64,000 bases of DNA. Origin: Clostridia bacterium. Lineage in GTDB: Bacteria > Bacillota > Clostridia > Oscillospirales > CAG-272. The notes under the pieces were generated by a model, which was not told the origin of the DNA, did no database searches, and worked only from the letters and a program-made list of their open reading frames with translations. Where the stretch lies: assembly GCA_017942005.1 (NCBI GenBank), contig JAGAVJ010000053.1, positions 62,001-126,000 of the forward strand, in the 5' to 3' direction. This document shows, in pieces, positions 7,741-16,059 of this stretch (position 1 is its first letter; each line of letters begins with the position of its first letter). Both the position numbers and the translations under genes were made by a program.

Positions 7741-7980
7741 AAACCAATACTATCATCCAATAGGCAGCAATGCTGCTGAGGGCAGCGTTGCTGTAAGCGT
7801 ATGATACATCATGCGCTCTGCGTAAATTATACCATGAAGCAAAAATGTTTGCTTGCAAAGACATTTTTGCGAAGCCGTCAATGACGCAGCTGTGCTGTAG
7901 CACAGGGAAGCAATGCTGCTGAGGGCAGCGTTGCTGTAAGCGCATGATACATCATGCGCTCTGCGTATATTATACCACAA
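7741..7980 (-). promoter_or_regulatory. Duplicated structured leader with promoter-like boxes upstream of asnB
   Basis: Two copies of a roughly 70-base block (7766-7835 and 7909-7978, offset 143 bases) contain, on the minus strand, TATAAT, ACGCAG, a GCGCATGATGTATCATGCGC palindrome and an AGCAA-GCTGC/GCAGC-TTGCT stem. The outer TATAAT is at 7974-7969. Between the copies lies a GCAAAAATGT/ACATTTTTGC stem. A diverged copy of the whole unit lies at 54.03-54.22 kb, again directly upstream of a minus-strand gene in the same orientation. It looks like a mobile or duplicated promoter-leader cassette. Bases 7981-8076, up to the OLE promoter, show nothing further. Confidence 0.6.
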
Positions 7981-8076
7981 TTTGAAAAGATTGAAAAGAC
8001 CTTTTCAGAAAATTCATAAAATTTGAACCAGATTTTAACAATCTGCTGATTTTCATTGAATATCAAATTATTCTTC

Positions 8077-8105
8077 TTGACACACCATTTATAATATGAT
8101 ATAAT
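8077..8105 (+). promoter_or_regulatory. Sigma-A promoter of the OLE RNA
   Basis: TTGACA (8077-8082), a 17-base spacer and TATAAT (8100-8105) match the consensus at every position. Transcription should begin near 8112, at the start of the structured RNA. Confidence 0.85.
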
Positions 8106-8111
8106 TTATAA

Positions 8112-8790
8112 CAAATAAAATATGACGGCGCAGTATCCTAGTTGGGGCAGATTGTTTTGAAAACGGGCCTAAAAATCCGTTAAAGGGCATATCGATGAAG
8201 CTCCTTGTGCTTGCTTTTTACGCCCAGTTTAGGGTGGGTGCTGGGAGATTTGGAGATGCGGGCGTCCTGCAATGGCATGCAGATCGCGTCCCGTGTCTCT
8301 TTTGAGGCTTCATTTTGTGGCCGACGCCGCTTGTTATGCTTTCTGCAGCACATGGCGCATTCCGCCTGTGTTCGGTTGGCACGACGGCGACGGGTACGAT
8401 TTGATGATTAAACCTATCATGCGGTGCATTTTTTTCGACGCTGTGGATAGATGTAGCCTGCCTTGCGTGAGGGCAGCGGATTGCGGATCAGGCTGCGGGA
8501 GTTTCGGCCGAACTTCTCGTATGCCATTGCCACATGAAACTGTGCTTGCAAAAGAGGCTAGAAACATTCAATGCTTTATTTGGGAAAACTTCTAGGCTGT
8601 TGCATTTTTGCAGGCAGTCAGTGGATTGCAGTGCGTTCTCTCGAAGGTAATCAGGTCGCGGTACGTGGTAACATGCCGACGGTTCTTTTCATGGGAAACC
8701 GCTTTTATTGGCAACAAGAAGTAGGAACCGGGGAAATCCAACCTGACCATATGGCGCAAGGTTTACGCTGTCGGCTGCCGTCTTTTTATT
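8112..8790 (+). ncRNA. OLE RNA (ornate large extremophilic RNA)
   Basis: A stretch of about 680 bases without a plausible gene lies between a perfect promoter and a GTG-started Lys-rich membrane protein. The order RNA, membrane protein, tlyA, nadK, argR, recN is the known genomic setting of OLE RNA and OapA in Firmicutes. The stretch is GC-richer than typical spacers and full of complementary segments. Its 3' part contains the blocks GGGAAACC (about 8694) and GGGGAAATCC (about 8729), then GACCATATGGCGC, which I recognise as OLE-like. Open frames inside it start without ribosome sites and lack protein features. OLE RNA forms a membrane ribonucleoprotein with OapA and is linked to stress and Mg homeostasis in Bacillus halodurans. 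The exact 3' end is uncertain; a T-rich stretch begins near 8781. Confidence 0.85.
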
Positions 8791-8820
8791 TTATATTTTT
8801 ACATATTGAGGTAGGATATC

Positions 8821-9411
8821 GTGGATAACGACCCCAAACAAAAGCCGAGGGGGAAACAGCAGGAAAAACCCAAAGCAAAAATCAATATACGCTGGATCAT
8901 TACCGTGTTTTTGGTCAGTATGATCATTTCCGCAGTACTGTCGCTGATGTGCAGCGAGCTGATCAATATGATGCCGATTGTGATGCAGTTTTTTGTGCTT
9001 TTAAGTATTATTTTGGTCGGTATTATATTTGATGTAATCGGTCTTTCTGTTGCAACCGCTGATGAGAAAAAGTTTCACTCTATGGCGGCGCGCAAAATCA
9101 AAGAAGGTAAAATCGCAGTAGCAATGATTCGGAATGCAGATAAAATGTCTTCTGTCTGTAATGACGTTGTGGGGGATATCTGTGGTATTGTTTCCGGTTC
9201 AACGGCGGCTTCTATTGCACTCCGGGTTTTTAGCGATCCGGAGATTTCGTTTTTTGGAAATTTGATCGTAACGGCGATTGTGTCCGGTATGACGATTGGC
9301 GGAAAGGCGATTGGTAAATATTTCGGCATGAACTTTTCTGAGGATATCCTTTATATTATAACGAAAATTGTAAAATGGGTTCCGATTGACTGGAACACAA
9401 GTAAAAAATGA
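8821..9411 (+). CDS. oapA: OLE-associated membrane protein OapA
   Basis: This 196-residue integral membrane protein has a Lys/Arg-rich N terminus (residues 1-22). Two hydrophobic segments follow at about 27-46 and 52-75, then a polar stretch with CNDVVGDICGIVSGS near 115-130 and more hydrophobic segments after it. OapA binds OLE RNA at the membrane. The identification rests on position directly downstream of the RNA and upstream of tlyA, on size and on membrane topology. The start is GTG at 8821, with GAGGTAGG 7-12 bases upstream. tlyA begins 8 bases after its stop, so the two are probably translationally coupled. Confidence 0.8.
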   Translation: MDNDPKQKPRGKQQEKPKAKINIRWIITVFLVSMIISAVLSLMCSELINMMPIVMQFFVLLSIILVGIIFDVIGLSVATADEKKFHSMAARKIKEGKIAVAMIRNADKMSSVCNDVVGDICGIVSGSTAASIALRVFSDPEISFFGNLIVTAIVSGMTIGGKAIGKYFGMNFSEDILYIITKIVKWVPIDWNTSKK

Positions 9412-9418
9412 AAATTAC

Positions 9419-10225
9419 ATGAGACTCGACTTGTTTTTATATACAAATGGGTATACAGAATCCCGCAGAAAAGCACAGATGTTGATTGCAGACGGCGGGG
9501 TTTTTATCGGCGGAAAGCAGATTTTAAAGCCTGCATATGAAGTACCGGAGGGCGTAACGCCGCAGATATGCGGCGATGTCATGCCGTATGTCGGCCGCGG
9601 CGGATATAAGTTGGAGCGGGCGCTGGATGCTTTTGACATTCATCCGAAGGACTATATCTGCGTTGATATTGGCGCATCCACCGGCGGTTTTACCGACTGC
9701 CTTTTGCAGCGCGGTGCGGCGCATGTTTATGCGGTGGATTCCGGCTCTAATCAACTTGCAGAAAAGCTGCGCTGTGATTCCCGTGTGACGGTCATGGAGC
9801 AGTTTAACGCAAAGAACCTGACTTTGGCGGATGTCGGCGGTTTATGTGATATCTGTGTGTGCGATGTCTCATTTATTTCTCTTACTTATATATTTGAACC
9901 GGTTACACGCATATTGAAACCGTATCATGCTGAAACAGGGTGCGGAAGCTTTGTGGCTTTAATCAAGCCGCAGTTTGAAGCGGGCAGAGACTCTATTGGA
10001 AAAAACGGAATTGTACGTGATAAAAAAGTATATCAGCGCGTCATTTCTTCCTTGATACAGCGTGCAGCCTTGGTGGGACTGTATTGTATGTCCGTCATCC
10101 CGTCTCCCATTTTGGGTGGGGACGGAAACCATGAATTTTTAGCGCAGTTTGCACATGGGACGCCGGAAATGGCAAATCCATTATTGTTTGATAAAACTGT
10201 TTTAAATCAGATCATTAACGCATGA
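9419..10225 (+). CDS. tlyA: TlyA-family rRNA 2'-O-methyltransferase
   Basis: The 268-residue protein has an N-terminal S4 RNA-binding domain (MRLDLFLYTNGYTESRRKAQ) and an FtsJ-type SAM-binding domain with VDIGASTGGFTDCLL near residues 82-96. TlyA enzymes methylate ribose 2'-OH groups of cytidines in rRNA, although older annotations call them hemolysins. The ATG at 9419 is 8 bases after the oapA stop. It has no clear SD, so coupling is likely; an upstream in-frame TTG at 9386 lies inside oapA. It belongs to the conserved OLE-oapA-tlyA-nadK-argR-recN run. Confidence 0.9.
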   Translation: MRLDLFLYTNGYTESRRKAQMLIADGGVFIGGKQILKPAYEVPEGVTPQICGDVMPYVGRGGYKLERALDAFDIHPKDYICVDIGASTGGFTDCLLQRGAAHVYAVDSGSNQLAEKLRCDSRVTVMEQFNAKNLTLADVGGLCDICVCDVSFISLTYIFEPVTRILKPYHAETGCGSFVALIKPQFEAGRDSIGKNGIVRDKKVYQRVISSLIQRAALVGLYCMSVIPSPILGGDGNHEFLAQFAHGTPEMANPLLFDKTVLNQIINA

Positions 10226-10255
10226 TATTTTTCTAAAAAGGCAGGTGACAACGCG

Positions 10256-11131
10256 ATGCAGGGACAAATGCATACACTTGCTGTAGTACCGAATCTGCAA
10301 AAGGATATCGGTCTTCGTGTTACGCAAGACGCACTGGCAGTTCTGGCGGATGCACCGGTCACTCTGCGGCTGCCGCTATCCTGCCGCAGGATGTTATCGG
10401 ACTTATGTCAGGGGAATGTCAATTTCACTTCGGATGATGAGCTGTATAAAAATGCAGACTGTGCCATTGTACTTGGCGGTGACGGTTCTGTAATCAAAGC
10501 GGCATCCAAATGCGCCCGGAGAGGAATTCCGCTGCTGGGCATCAATCTGGGACGAATAGGATACCTTGCAGAGGTAGAACAAAATGAATTATATCTGCTT
10601 TCCAGGTTATGCCGCGGTGAATACCGTATAGAGCGCCGGATGATGCTTTCTGTCACGGTCATGCGCAAGGGACGGGAAATCCATAAAATGCAGCCTGCAT
10701 TGAATGAGGCTGTCATATCCAATGGCGCTATTTCGCATATGGTGGATTTATCGCTTGCCTGTGACGGAAATTACGTCAGTAATTTTCATGCAGACGGTGT
10801 GATTGTTGCGACACCGACCGGTTCTACTGCATATTCCATGTCTGCCGGCGGTCCGGTGATTGATCCGGCGCTGGATTGTCTGTGCGTTACTCCTGTGTGC
10901 GCGCATTCGCTTTCCGCACGGCCGATGTTATTGTCTTCACAATCTACCCTGACGCTGGAGAATATTTGCTGCCGTGAGGATAATACGTATCTGACAGTAG
11001 ACGGTGATGAAAACTTTAAACTGCTGCTTGGCGATGTCGTTTCTGTATGCCGTGCAGAAGTGGAAACCAAAATGATTCGATTCCATGCGAACAGTTTTTA
11101 TTCCGTGCTCAACCGGAAAATGGGGATATAG
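10256..11131 (+). CDS. nadK: NAD kinase
   Basis: The 291-residue enzyme phosphorylates NAD to NADP. The diagnostic GGDGS motif is in VLGGDGSVIKAA near residue 75, GINLGRIGYLAE follows near 98, and TPTGSTAYSMSAGGP is near 185-199. All are NAD kinase signatures. The ATG at 10256 follows GGCAGGTGAC. It sits in an operon 30 bases after tlyA, and the argR start follows 43 bases after its stop. Confidence 0.93.
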   Translation: MQGQMHTLAVVPNLQKDIGLRVTQDALAVLADAPVTLRLPLSCRRMLSDLCQGNVNFTSDDELYKNADCAIVLGGDGSVIKAASKCARRGIPLLGINLGRIGYLAEVEQNELYLLSRLCRGEYRIERRMMLSVTVMRKGREIHKMQPALNEAVISNGAISHMVDLSLACDGNYVSNFHADGVIVATPTGSTAYSMSAGGPVIDPALDCLCVTPVCAHSLSARPMLLSSQSTLTLENICCREDNTYLTVDGDENFKLLLGDVVSVCRAEVETKMIRFHANSFYSVLNRKMGI

Positions 11132-11174
11132 GAAAGGAAGTACTGTTTATTTTGTAAATAGTATTGTCATAATT
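11132..11174 (+). promoter_or_regulatory. SD-hairpin-start element of argR
   Basis: GGAAAGGAAG (11131-11140) abuts a 9-base stem TACTGTTTA/TAAATAGTA (11141-11149 and 11155-11163, one G-T pair, loop TTTTG). The 11-base tail TTGTCATAATT and the start ATG at 11175 follow. SD to start is about 35 bases in sequence. The ATG is confirmed by the ArgR N terminus, so the stem truly separates SD from start. Confidence 0.7.
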
Positions 11175-11624
11175 ATGAAACAAAATCGACATGAACGTAT
11201 TATTGAGATTATCAGTTCCTGTGATATTGAAACGCAGGACGAGCTGCTTGACAAATTGAAGGAGGATGGGTTTGATGTCACACAGGCAACCATTTCCCGT
11301 GATATCAAGCAGCTGCAGTTGGTTAAAGCAGCCGGTCATGACGGACATTACAAATATGCCGTTTCGCAGCATTCAGGAACCAAAAATTCCATGAAATTCA
11401 AAACAATTTTAAAAGAAACCGTTGTAAAGGTGGACTACGCGGAAAATATTGTTGTTTTAAAAACCTATTCCGGTATGGCACAGGCTGCGGCAGCTGCGAT
11501 TGACGCCATTCAGATGCAGGATATCGTTGGTACGGTTGCAGGCGATGATACCATTTTGATTGTCATGCGGAATGTGGCAATTGCAAAGGATTTTGCAGAA
11601 CGGCAAGCAGAATTGCTCAAATAA
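11175..11624 (+). CDS. argR: Arginine repressor ArgR/AhrC
   Basis: The 149-residue transcription regulator represses arginine biosynthesis genes when bound to L-arginine. The N-terminal winged helix has the recognition-helix motif TQATISRDIKQLQLVK (about 41-56). The C-terminal oligomerisation and arginine-binding domain has TYSGMAQAAAAAID and GTVAGDDTILIV (about 122-133). The length is normal for the family. It lies between nadK and recN, as in many Firmicutes. The in-frame extension from 11085 overlaps nadK and is rejected; MKQNRHERI at 11175 matches family N termini. Confidence 0.93.
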   Translation: MKQNRHERIIEIISSCDIETQDELLDKLKEDGFDVTQATISRDIKQLQLVKAAGHDGHYKYAVSQHSGTKNSMKFKTILKETVVKVDYAENIVVLKTYSGMAQAAAAAIDAIQMQDIVGTVAGDDTILIVMRNVAIAKDFAERQAELLK

Positions 11625-11647
11625 AAGAAAGTTTGAGGTGAGGCGGG

Positions 11648-13363
11648 ATGCTCGACACGCTGCATATTGAAAATATCGCTGTTGTGAAGGAAGCAGATAT
11701 CCATTTCCCCCCTGGATTTACGGTTTTGACCGGTGAAACCGGCGCAGGAAAATCCATCATTATTGATGCGATGAATTTACTGCTTGGCGCACGTCCGCAG
11801 CGAGATTTGATTCGTTCTGGGGAGGAGGCGGCAATTGCTGCGGCATATTTTGCTGTATTACCAAAACCGCTTGCCGCACAGATGACAGAGTCGGGCATTC
11901 GTTTGGAAGATGACGAGACCATGTATTTGCAGCGTACCGTTCATGCGGACGGAAAAGCAGTGACACGTATTGGCGGTCGTCCGGTTTCTGTTTCCTCTCA
12001 AAAAGAATTCATCAGTCAGCTGATTGCCATTCATGGGCAGCATGATAACCAGATGTTTTTAAATCCGGATACCCACATTTTATATTTAGACGATTATGCG
12101 GGACTTTATGATGCCTTGCAGATATATGGCAGGCAATATCATCAGTATCTGGAAATTAAAAATAAAATTCGTTCCCTGCAGAAGGGCGAGCAGGAAAAAG
12201 CGCGCATGGTAGAGCTTTTGAAATATCAGATATCGGATATCGACGCCGGAAAGCTGAAGGTGCGCGAAGAGGAACAGCTGATTGCCAAGCGAAACAAGCT
12301 TCAGAATGCGGAAAAAATTTCAAAACAGGTCAAAACAGTTTATCATGCGCTTTTCCGCAATGAGAAGGGATATTCCGCAGCAGAACTGATCGACCGTGCA
12401 GTGACGGCATTGGATCAGATGACGGAAATCATTCCGGAGGCGGCGGCATATTCTGAAAAGCTGAACGAGTTTCGATATGAAATGGAAGATATCGCAGAAA
12501 CGGTTCGCGGATATGCTGAGGAGGAAGACGGCGATCCCACACTCCTTCTTGATAAAATTGAAACACGGCTGGATACGATCTCCAAGCTGAAAAAGAAATA
12601 CGGCGCAACCGTGGAAGAGGTTCTTGCATACCGTGAAAAAGCCGTGCATGATTTGGAAGATATGACGTTGTCAGATGAAAAAATTGCAGAACTGAATGCA
12701 CAGCTAAAGGAAACACAGACGGCATTGGCTGCATCTGCAAAAGCATTGACGGCTGCACGCATTCAGGCGGGAAAACAGCTGTCGGAGCGAATCATGCAGG
12801 AGCTTGCATTTCTCGATATGGAAAAGGTGCGGTTTGCCGTTTCTGTACGTCCGCTGTCATCGGTATCCGGGGAAATGACGGATGAAGACCGTCGCTATAA
12901 TGCATATGGGTGTGATCAAGTGGAATTTTTAATTTCCACAAACCCTGGGGAGCCGATGAAATCCTTGGATCGTATTGCTTCCGGTGGGGAGCTGTCGCGG
13001 ATTATGCTTGCTGCAAAGTGTGTAACTGCGGGAACAGAGCAGGGACGTACCATGATTTTTGACGAAGTCGATACCGGTGTTTCCGGTAAAACCTCTCAAA
13101 AAATCGGCATGAAACTGAAGCAGCTTTCAAAATCCGGCTGTCAGGTGATCTGTGTGACGCATTCGGCACAGATTGCAGCGCTTGCCGACGCGCATCTATT
13201 TATCTCAAAGCATGAGGTGGACGGTCGTGTTGAAACCAGTGTCAAAGGGCTTGACCGTGATGGTCGTATCGCAGAGCTGTCCCGTATTATCGGCGGCATC
13301 GAAATGACCGAAGCCATCCGGAAAACCGCAGAAGAACTGTTGGACAACGGTCAAAACCTATAA
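11648..13363 (+). CDS. recN: DNA repair protein RecN
   Basis: This 571-residue SMC-like ATPase acts in double-strand break repair. Walker A GETGAGKS lies near residues 28-35 (LTGETGAGKSIIIDAM). Long coiled-coil stretches occupy about 160-380. The ABC signature ASGGELSRIMLA is near 438-449 and Walker B TMIFDEVDTGVSGKT near 463-477. Length and motifs are standard. The ATG at 11648 follows GAGGTGAGGCGGG, a strong ribosome site 23 bases after argR. Confidence 0.95.
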   Translation: MLDTLHIENIAVVKEADIHFPPGFTVLTGETGAGKSIIIDAMNLLLGARPQRDLIRSGEEAAIAAAYFAVLPKPLAAQMTESGIRLEDDETMYLQRTVHADGKAVTRIGGRPVSVSSQKEFISQLIAIHGQHDNQMFLNPDTHILYLDDYAGLYDALQIYGRQYHQYLEIKNKIRSLQKGEQEKARMVELLKYQISDIDAGKLKVREEEQLIAKRNKLQNAEKISKQVKTVYHALFRNEKGYSAAELIDRAVTALDQMTEIIPEAAAYSEKLNEFRYEMEDIAETVRGYAEEEDGDPTLLLDKIETRLDTISKLKKKYGATVEEVLAYREKAVHDLEDMTLSDEKIAELNAQLKETQTALAASAKALTAARIQAGKQLSERIMQELAFLDMEKVRFAVSVRPLSSVSGEMTDEDRRYNAYGCDQVEFLISTNPGEPMKSLDRIASGGELSRIMLAAKCVTAGTEQGRTMIFDEVDTGVSGKTSQKIGMKLKQLSKSGCQVICVTHSAQIAALADAHLFISKHEVDGRVETSVKGLDRDGRIAELSRIIGGIEMTEAIRKTAEELLDNGQNL

Positions 13364-13374
13364 TCACGTGCGCT

Positions 13375-13440
13375 AAATGAGGAGGCTCTTTTTGAAAAAA
13401 GCGCCTCCTCAAACTCCTCTGCAAAAACTTTTGACGAATT
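13375..13440. repeat. Composite intergenic repeat, copy 2 (module C)
   Basis: A stem GAGGAGGC-CTTTTT/AAAAAGCGCCTCCTC (13379-13410) is followed by AAACTCCTCTGCAAAAACTT. The same hairpin and flank occur at 38704-38762 and, inverted, at 31457-31515. Located just after recN, it may also act as a terminator, but the T tract is inside the stem. Confidence 0.7.
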
Positions 13441-13453
13441 TTCCCCAAAGAAA

Positions 13454-13500
13454 CATCCTCCCATGAAACCGTTCGGTGGTTTTATGGGAGGATGCTTTTC
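13454..13500 (+). terminator. Terminator downstream of recN
   Basis: The stem CATCCTCCCAT/ATGGGAGGATG (13454-13464 and 13484-13494), with an inner AAACC/GGTTT pairing, is followed by CTTTTC. It probably ends the OLE-recN operon. Confidence 0.7.
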
Positions 13501-13580
13501 ATTCAATCAGTCAAACGTTAAAAAAGTGATATGCTTTTCGTTCATTCAACCGATTTTATCAGACGGAATATTTCCGGAAA

Positions 13581-13775
13581 TTACTTCTTCAGACCGTTTT
13601 CGTAGGATTCGATCATCTTCTTGACCATCTGACCGCCGACAGAACCTGCCTGCTTGGAGGTGAGGTCACCATTGTAACCCTGCTTTAAGTTGACACCAAC
13701 TTCGTTGGCTGCTTCCATTTTAAACTGGTTCATAGCTTCCTTTGCATCAGGAACGAGAGTCTTGTTACTGGACAT
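13581..13775 (-). CDS. Alpha/beta-type small acid-soluble spore protein
   Basis: The 64-residue protein binds and protects DNA in dormant spores. It has the alpha/beta SASP signatures: AMNQFKMEAANEVGVNL with the GPR-protease-type region, and GDLTSKQAGSVGGQMVKKMIESYE near the C terminus. The start ATG at 13775 follows AAAAAGGAGAT. This gene is the best evidence that the organism forms endospores. It is monocistronic. Confidence 0.95.
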   Translation of the reverse strand: MSSNKTLVPDAKEAMNQFKMEAANEVGVNLKQGYNGDLTSKQAGSVGGQMVKKMIESYENGLKK

Positions 13776-14099
13776 AGTGTTTATCTCCTTTTTCAATTCA
13801 CATAATTTTTGATGACGAAACTGCAACGAGATTGTATTCCTTACCTGGAATAAAAAATCTCATTGGATTTTCGGGAATCGACTTTGGATTCCGATGATAG
13901 TATGATGCACAATACACGGAATTATAAGTGTGAATTTTTGACAATACAGGATTTACAAACCGAAAATTTTAGAATATAAATTTTACATATAAAAGCGTAT
14001 ACTATATTTTGCATCAAGGGAGATGCTTTTCATGCAAATTCCAATGAATAAAAATATAAACAATGATTGACGCCTGGTTTTATAATTTTCAGGCGATAT
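13776..14099. promoter_or_regulatory. SASP upstream region and convergent hairpin
   Basis: On the minus strand CATACTA (13904-13898) matches a sigma-G-type -10 box, but no good -35 is visible and the leader would be over 100 bases, so this is tentative. A GGAATC/GATTCC hairpin lies at 13874-13892. A CGCCTG/CAGGCG stem (14071-14076 and 14090-14095) just after the Gx transporter gene could terminate that operon. No gene is seen here. Confidence 0.35.
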
Positions 14100-14582
14100 T
14101 TAAATCCTTTTCACTAAAACCTGTGCACATATTCCGGTAAATAATCCGGATATGATACCTGAAATCATTAGAATTGGAAGATAGACAAACACCGCAGTGG
14201 TTTGCATCACAAGGACTGCCGCGAGGATTTGACCGATATTATGAAATACGGCGCCGATGGGACTTGCCAGCCAAATATGAGAAGCGGGGATTATACGTTT
14301 TATCAGCAGCATACCGCAAAGACAGCACATCGCCCCGCAAACGCTGTAGATAAAGGAAACCGGTGTTCCGCTGAATATACTGCAAAGGAGAATGCGCACC
14401 ATGACGATCATGCATACCTCAGAAGCATGATAACCGTATACAGCATACACGGTGATGATATTTGCCAATCCCAGTTTTACACCCGGAATAGGAATGATAT
14501 TGGGAATCCGTACTTCTACAATAAAAATAATCAGTGCAGCCGCTGTCAGAAGGGAAAGCTGCGTCAGTTTTTTTACATTCAT
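14100..14582 (-). CDS. Gx transporter family membrane protein (PF07456-like)
   Basis: The 160-residue protein is almost entirely hydrophobic, with about five membrane segments. VEVRIPNIIPIPGVKLGLANIITVYAVY near residues 24-50 is split here as the IPxIPGVKLGLANI motif typical of the family called heptaprenyl diphosphate synthase component I or Gx transporter. It overlaps the NusG-II gene by four bases (ATGA). In Firmicutes this pair often sits with ApbE in flavin-linked extracytosolic electron transfer loci. The transported substrate is unknown. The ATG at 14582 is chosen because AGAGGC lies upstream and the longer frame would read through the previous gene. Confidence 0.75.
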   Translation of the reverse strand: MNVKKLTQLSLLTAAALIIFIVEVRIPNIIPIPGVKLGLANIITVYAVYGYHASEVCMIVMVRILLCSIFSGTPVSFIYSVCGAMCCLCGMLLIKRIIPASHIWLASPIGAVFHNIGQILAAVLVMQTTAVFVYLPILMISGIISGLFTGICAQVLVKRI

Positions 14583-14938
14583 GGATTTGCCTCTGTATCG
14601 CTGAAACGGATCAACAGCTTGTTTGGAAGACATACGATAGGCGCGGCTTCGCTTTGTAACACCCCCATATGCACACAGGTCTGATCCGGACAACTTGCGG
14701 AACATATGCAGATGGTGCCGTCTTTAATACAAACTGTATTTTCACCGTGATTTTCAGAAGTAATTGTAAAGGTCCGGTTCTGTTCTTTGGTTAAATCAAA
14801 CGTTTCAATCACTTTGCCGTCTTGTACAATCAAGACGATGTTACCTGGAGTTTGTGAAGATAAAAATACCGTAAGTATTGCGCTGCATATAAAAAGCGCG
14901 ATAAGTATCCATAAAATTTTTTTGATATTTGTATTCAT
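14579..14938 (-). CDS. NusG domain II-like membrane-anchored protein
   Basis: The 119-residue protein has one N-terminal membrane anchor (about residues 8-27) and an extracytoplasmic NusG-II-like domain. That domain has a Cys-rich stretch CICSASCPDQTCVHMG near residues 76-91. Such proteins accompany Gx transporters and ApbE. It overlaps apbE by four bases upstream and the Gx gene by four bases downstream, so the three are one translational unit. Whether the Cys residues bind metal or form disulfides cannot be told. Confidence 0.75.
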   Translation of the reverse strand: MNTNIKKILWILIALFICSAILTVFLSSQTPGNIVLIVQDGKVIETFDLTKEQNRTFTITSENHGENTVCIKDGTICICSASCPDQTCVHMGVLQSEAAPIVCLPNKLLIRFSDTEANP

Positions 14939-16032
14939 GAAAGTATGATCAATGGCAGATTACTGATATTGGTATATCGGTCTGACAATCCTTCTGTAAG
15001 GTATATCGTTTTGTCTTCCGTAACAAAAATCATTTCAAATCCACCTGTTTCCTGCCATACTTCTATGGCTTTTTCTGCGCCCATCACATACAGCGCCGTG
15101 GACAGGGCATCACAGGTCAGTCCGTTGTCTCCGACAATTGTCATGGAAACAATTCCGTGATCGGCGGGATATCCGGTTTTACTGTCGATAATGTGACAGT
15201 ACCGTTTCCCGTTTTCATCGGTAAAATAACGCTCGTAGTTTCCGGAAGTGATCACGACTTCGTTTGTAATATCCAGTGTGAGTAAATTGGTTTGGGGTGT
15301 AAATGGATTTGCAATTGCGATTTTCCATGGGGAACCGTCCTGTTTGGTTCCAATGGTATGCACGTTGCCGCCAAGATTCAACATGGCGGAAGAAATGCCT
15401 CCTTCACGCAGCAGCGCCGCGATCACATCACCGGTATAGCCTTTCGCTGCCGCACCAAGATCAATTTGCATTCCGTAAGGCAGAGTCACGCACAACGCAT
15501 CCAGTACAATCTTTTTGTAGTTAACATAAGGCAGGAGACTCTGAATTGTGTCTTCTGTTGGGATTTGGTAGCTGCCTGTCGTAAATCCCCATGCAGATAC
15601 AAGCGGGTATACGGAAATATCCAGCGCTCCATCCGTCAATGTACTGATTTCTATTGCACCGCGAATAATCGCAGCGGTATCTTCGCCAACGGTTGTTGAC
15701 TGTCCGTTTGCATGGTTCAGTTTCCATATATCGCTGTCCGAATCTGTGACAGACAGCAGTTTTTCTAATGCAGCAATTCGATCCTTTGCTGATTCCAACA
15801 GCGTATCTGCATCGGGGCCATATGCTTTCAATGTGATAAATGTATCCATAGCAAATACATCTGTTTCTGCTTGTATCGGTTTCTTGGATAGAGCGGGACT
15901 TTTGGAATTCTCAGAAGCAGAGCAGGAGAGAAGCAATATTCCGGTCAGAAGCAGAAGGACTATTCTTATATAAAACAACGGATGAATTCGCTGTGGTTTA
16001 GAGAAGACAGAGTTTACTTTCATTATGAACAT
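14935..16032 (-). CDS. apbE: FAD:protein FMN transferase ApbE (lipoprotein)
   Basis: The 365-residue enzyme attaches FMN from FAD to Thr/Ser of target proteins outside the membrane, using Mg. A signal peptide with lipobox LLSCSAS ends near residue 40. ApbE motifs follow: MDTFITLKAYG (about 62-72), GALDISVYPLVSAWGF (near 135), IDLGAAAKGYTGD (about 195) and MLNLGGNVHTIG (about 220), with CHIIDSKTGYPA near 282. Its substrate is very likely the FMN-binding protein encoded upstream (SGAT motif), and possibly the surface protein before that. The start lacks a clear SD and lies 27 bases after the previous stop. Confidence 0.93.
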   Translation of the reverse strand: MFIMKVNSVFSKPQRIHPLFYIRIVLLLLTGILLLSCSASENSKSPALSKKPIQAETDVFAMDTFITLKAYGPDADTLLESAKDRIAALEKLLSVTDSDSDIWKLNHANGQSTTVGEDTAAIIRGAIEISTLTDGALDISVYPLVSAWGFTTGSYQIPTEDTIQSLLPYVNYKKIVLDALCVTLPYGMQIDLGAAAKGYTGDVIAALLREGGISSAMLNLGGNVHTIGTKQDGSPWKIAIANPFTPQTNLLTLDITNEVVITSGNYERYFTDENGKRYCHIIDSKTGYPADHGIVSMTIVGDNGLTCDALSTALYVMGAEKAIEVWQETGGFEMIFVTEDKTIYLTEGLSDRYTNISNLPLIILS

Positions 16033-16059
16033 GAAATGCTATAAAATATAATTTTAAAT

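Noticed and set aside
8205..8828. Several open frames of 68-107 codons
   Set aside because: They lie inside the OLE RNA, lack ribosome sites and overlap one another; the RNA explains the region.
9386..9418. Earlier TTG start for tlyA
   Set aside because: It lies inside oapA and the extra residues do not belong to the S4 domain; ATG 9419 fits.
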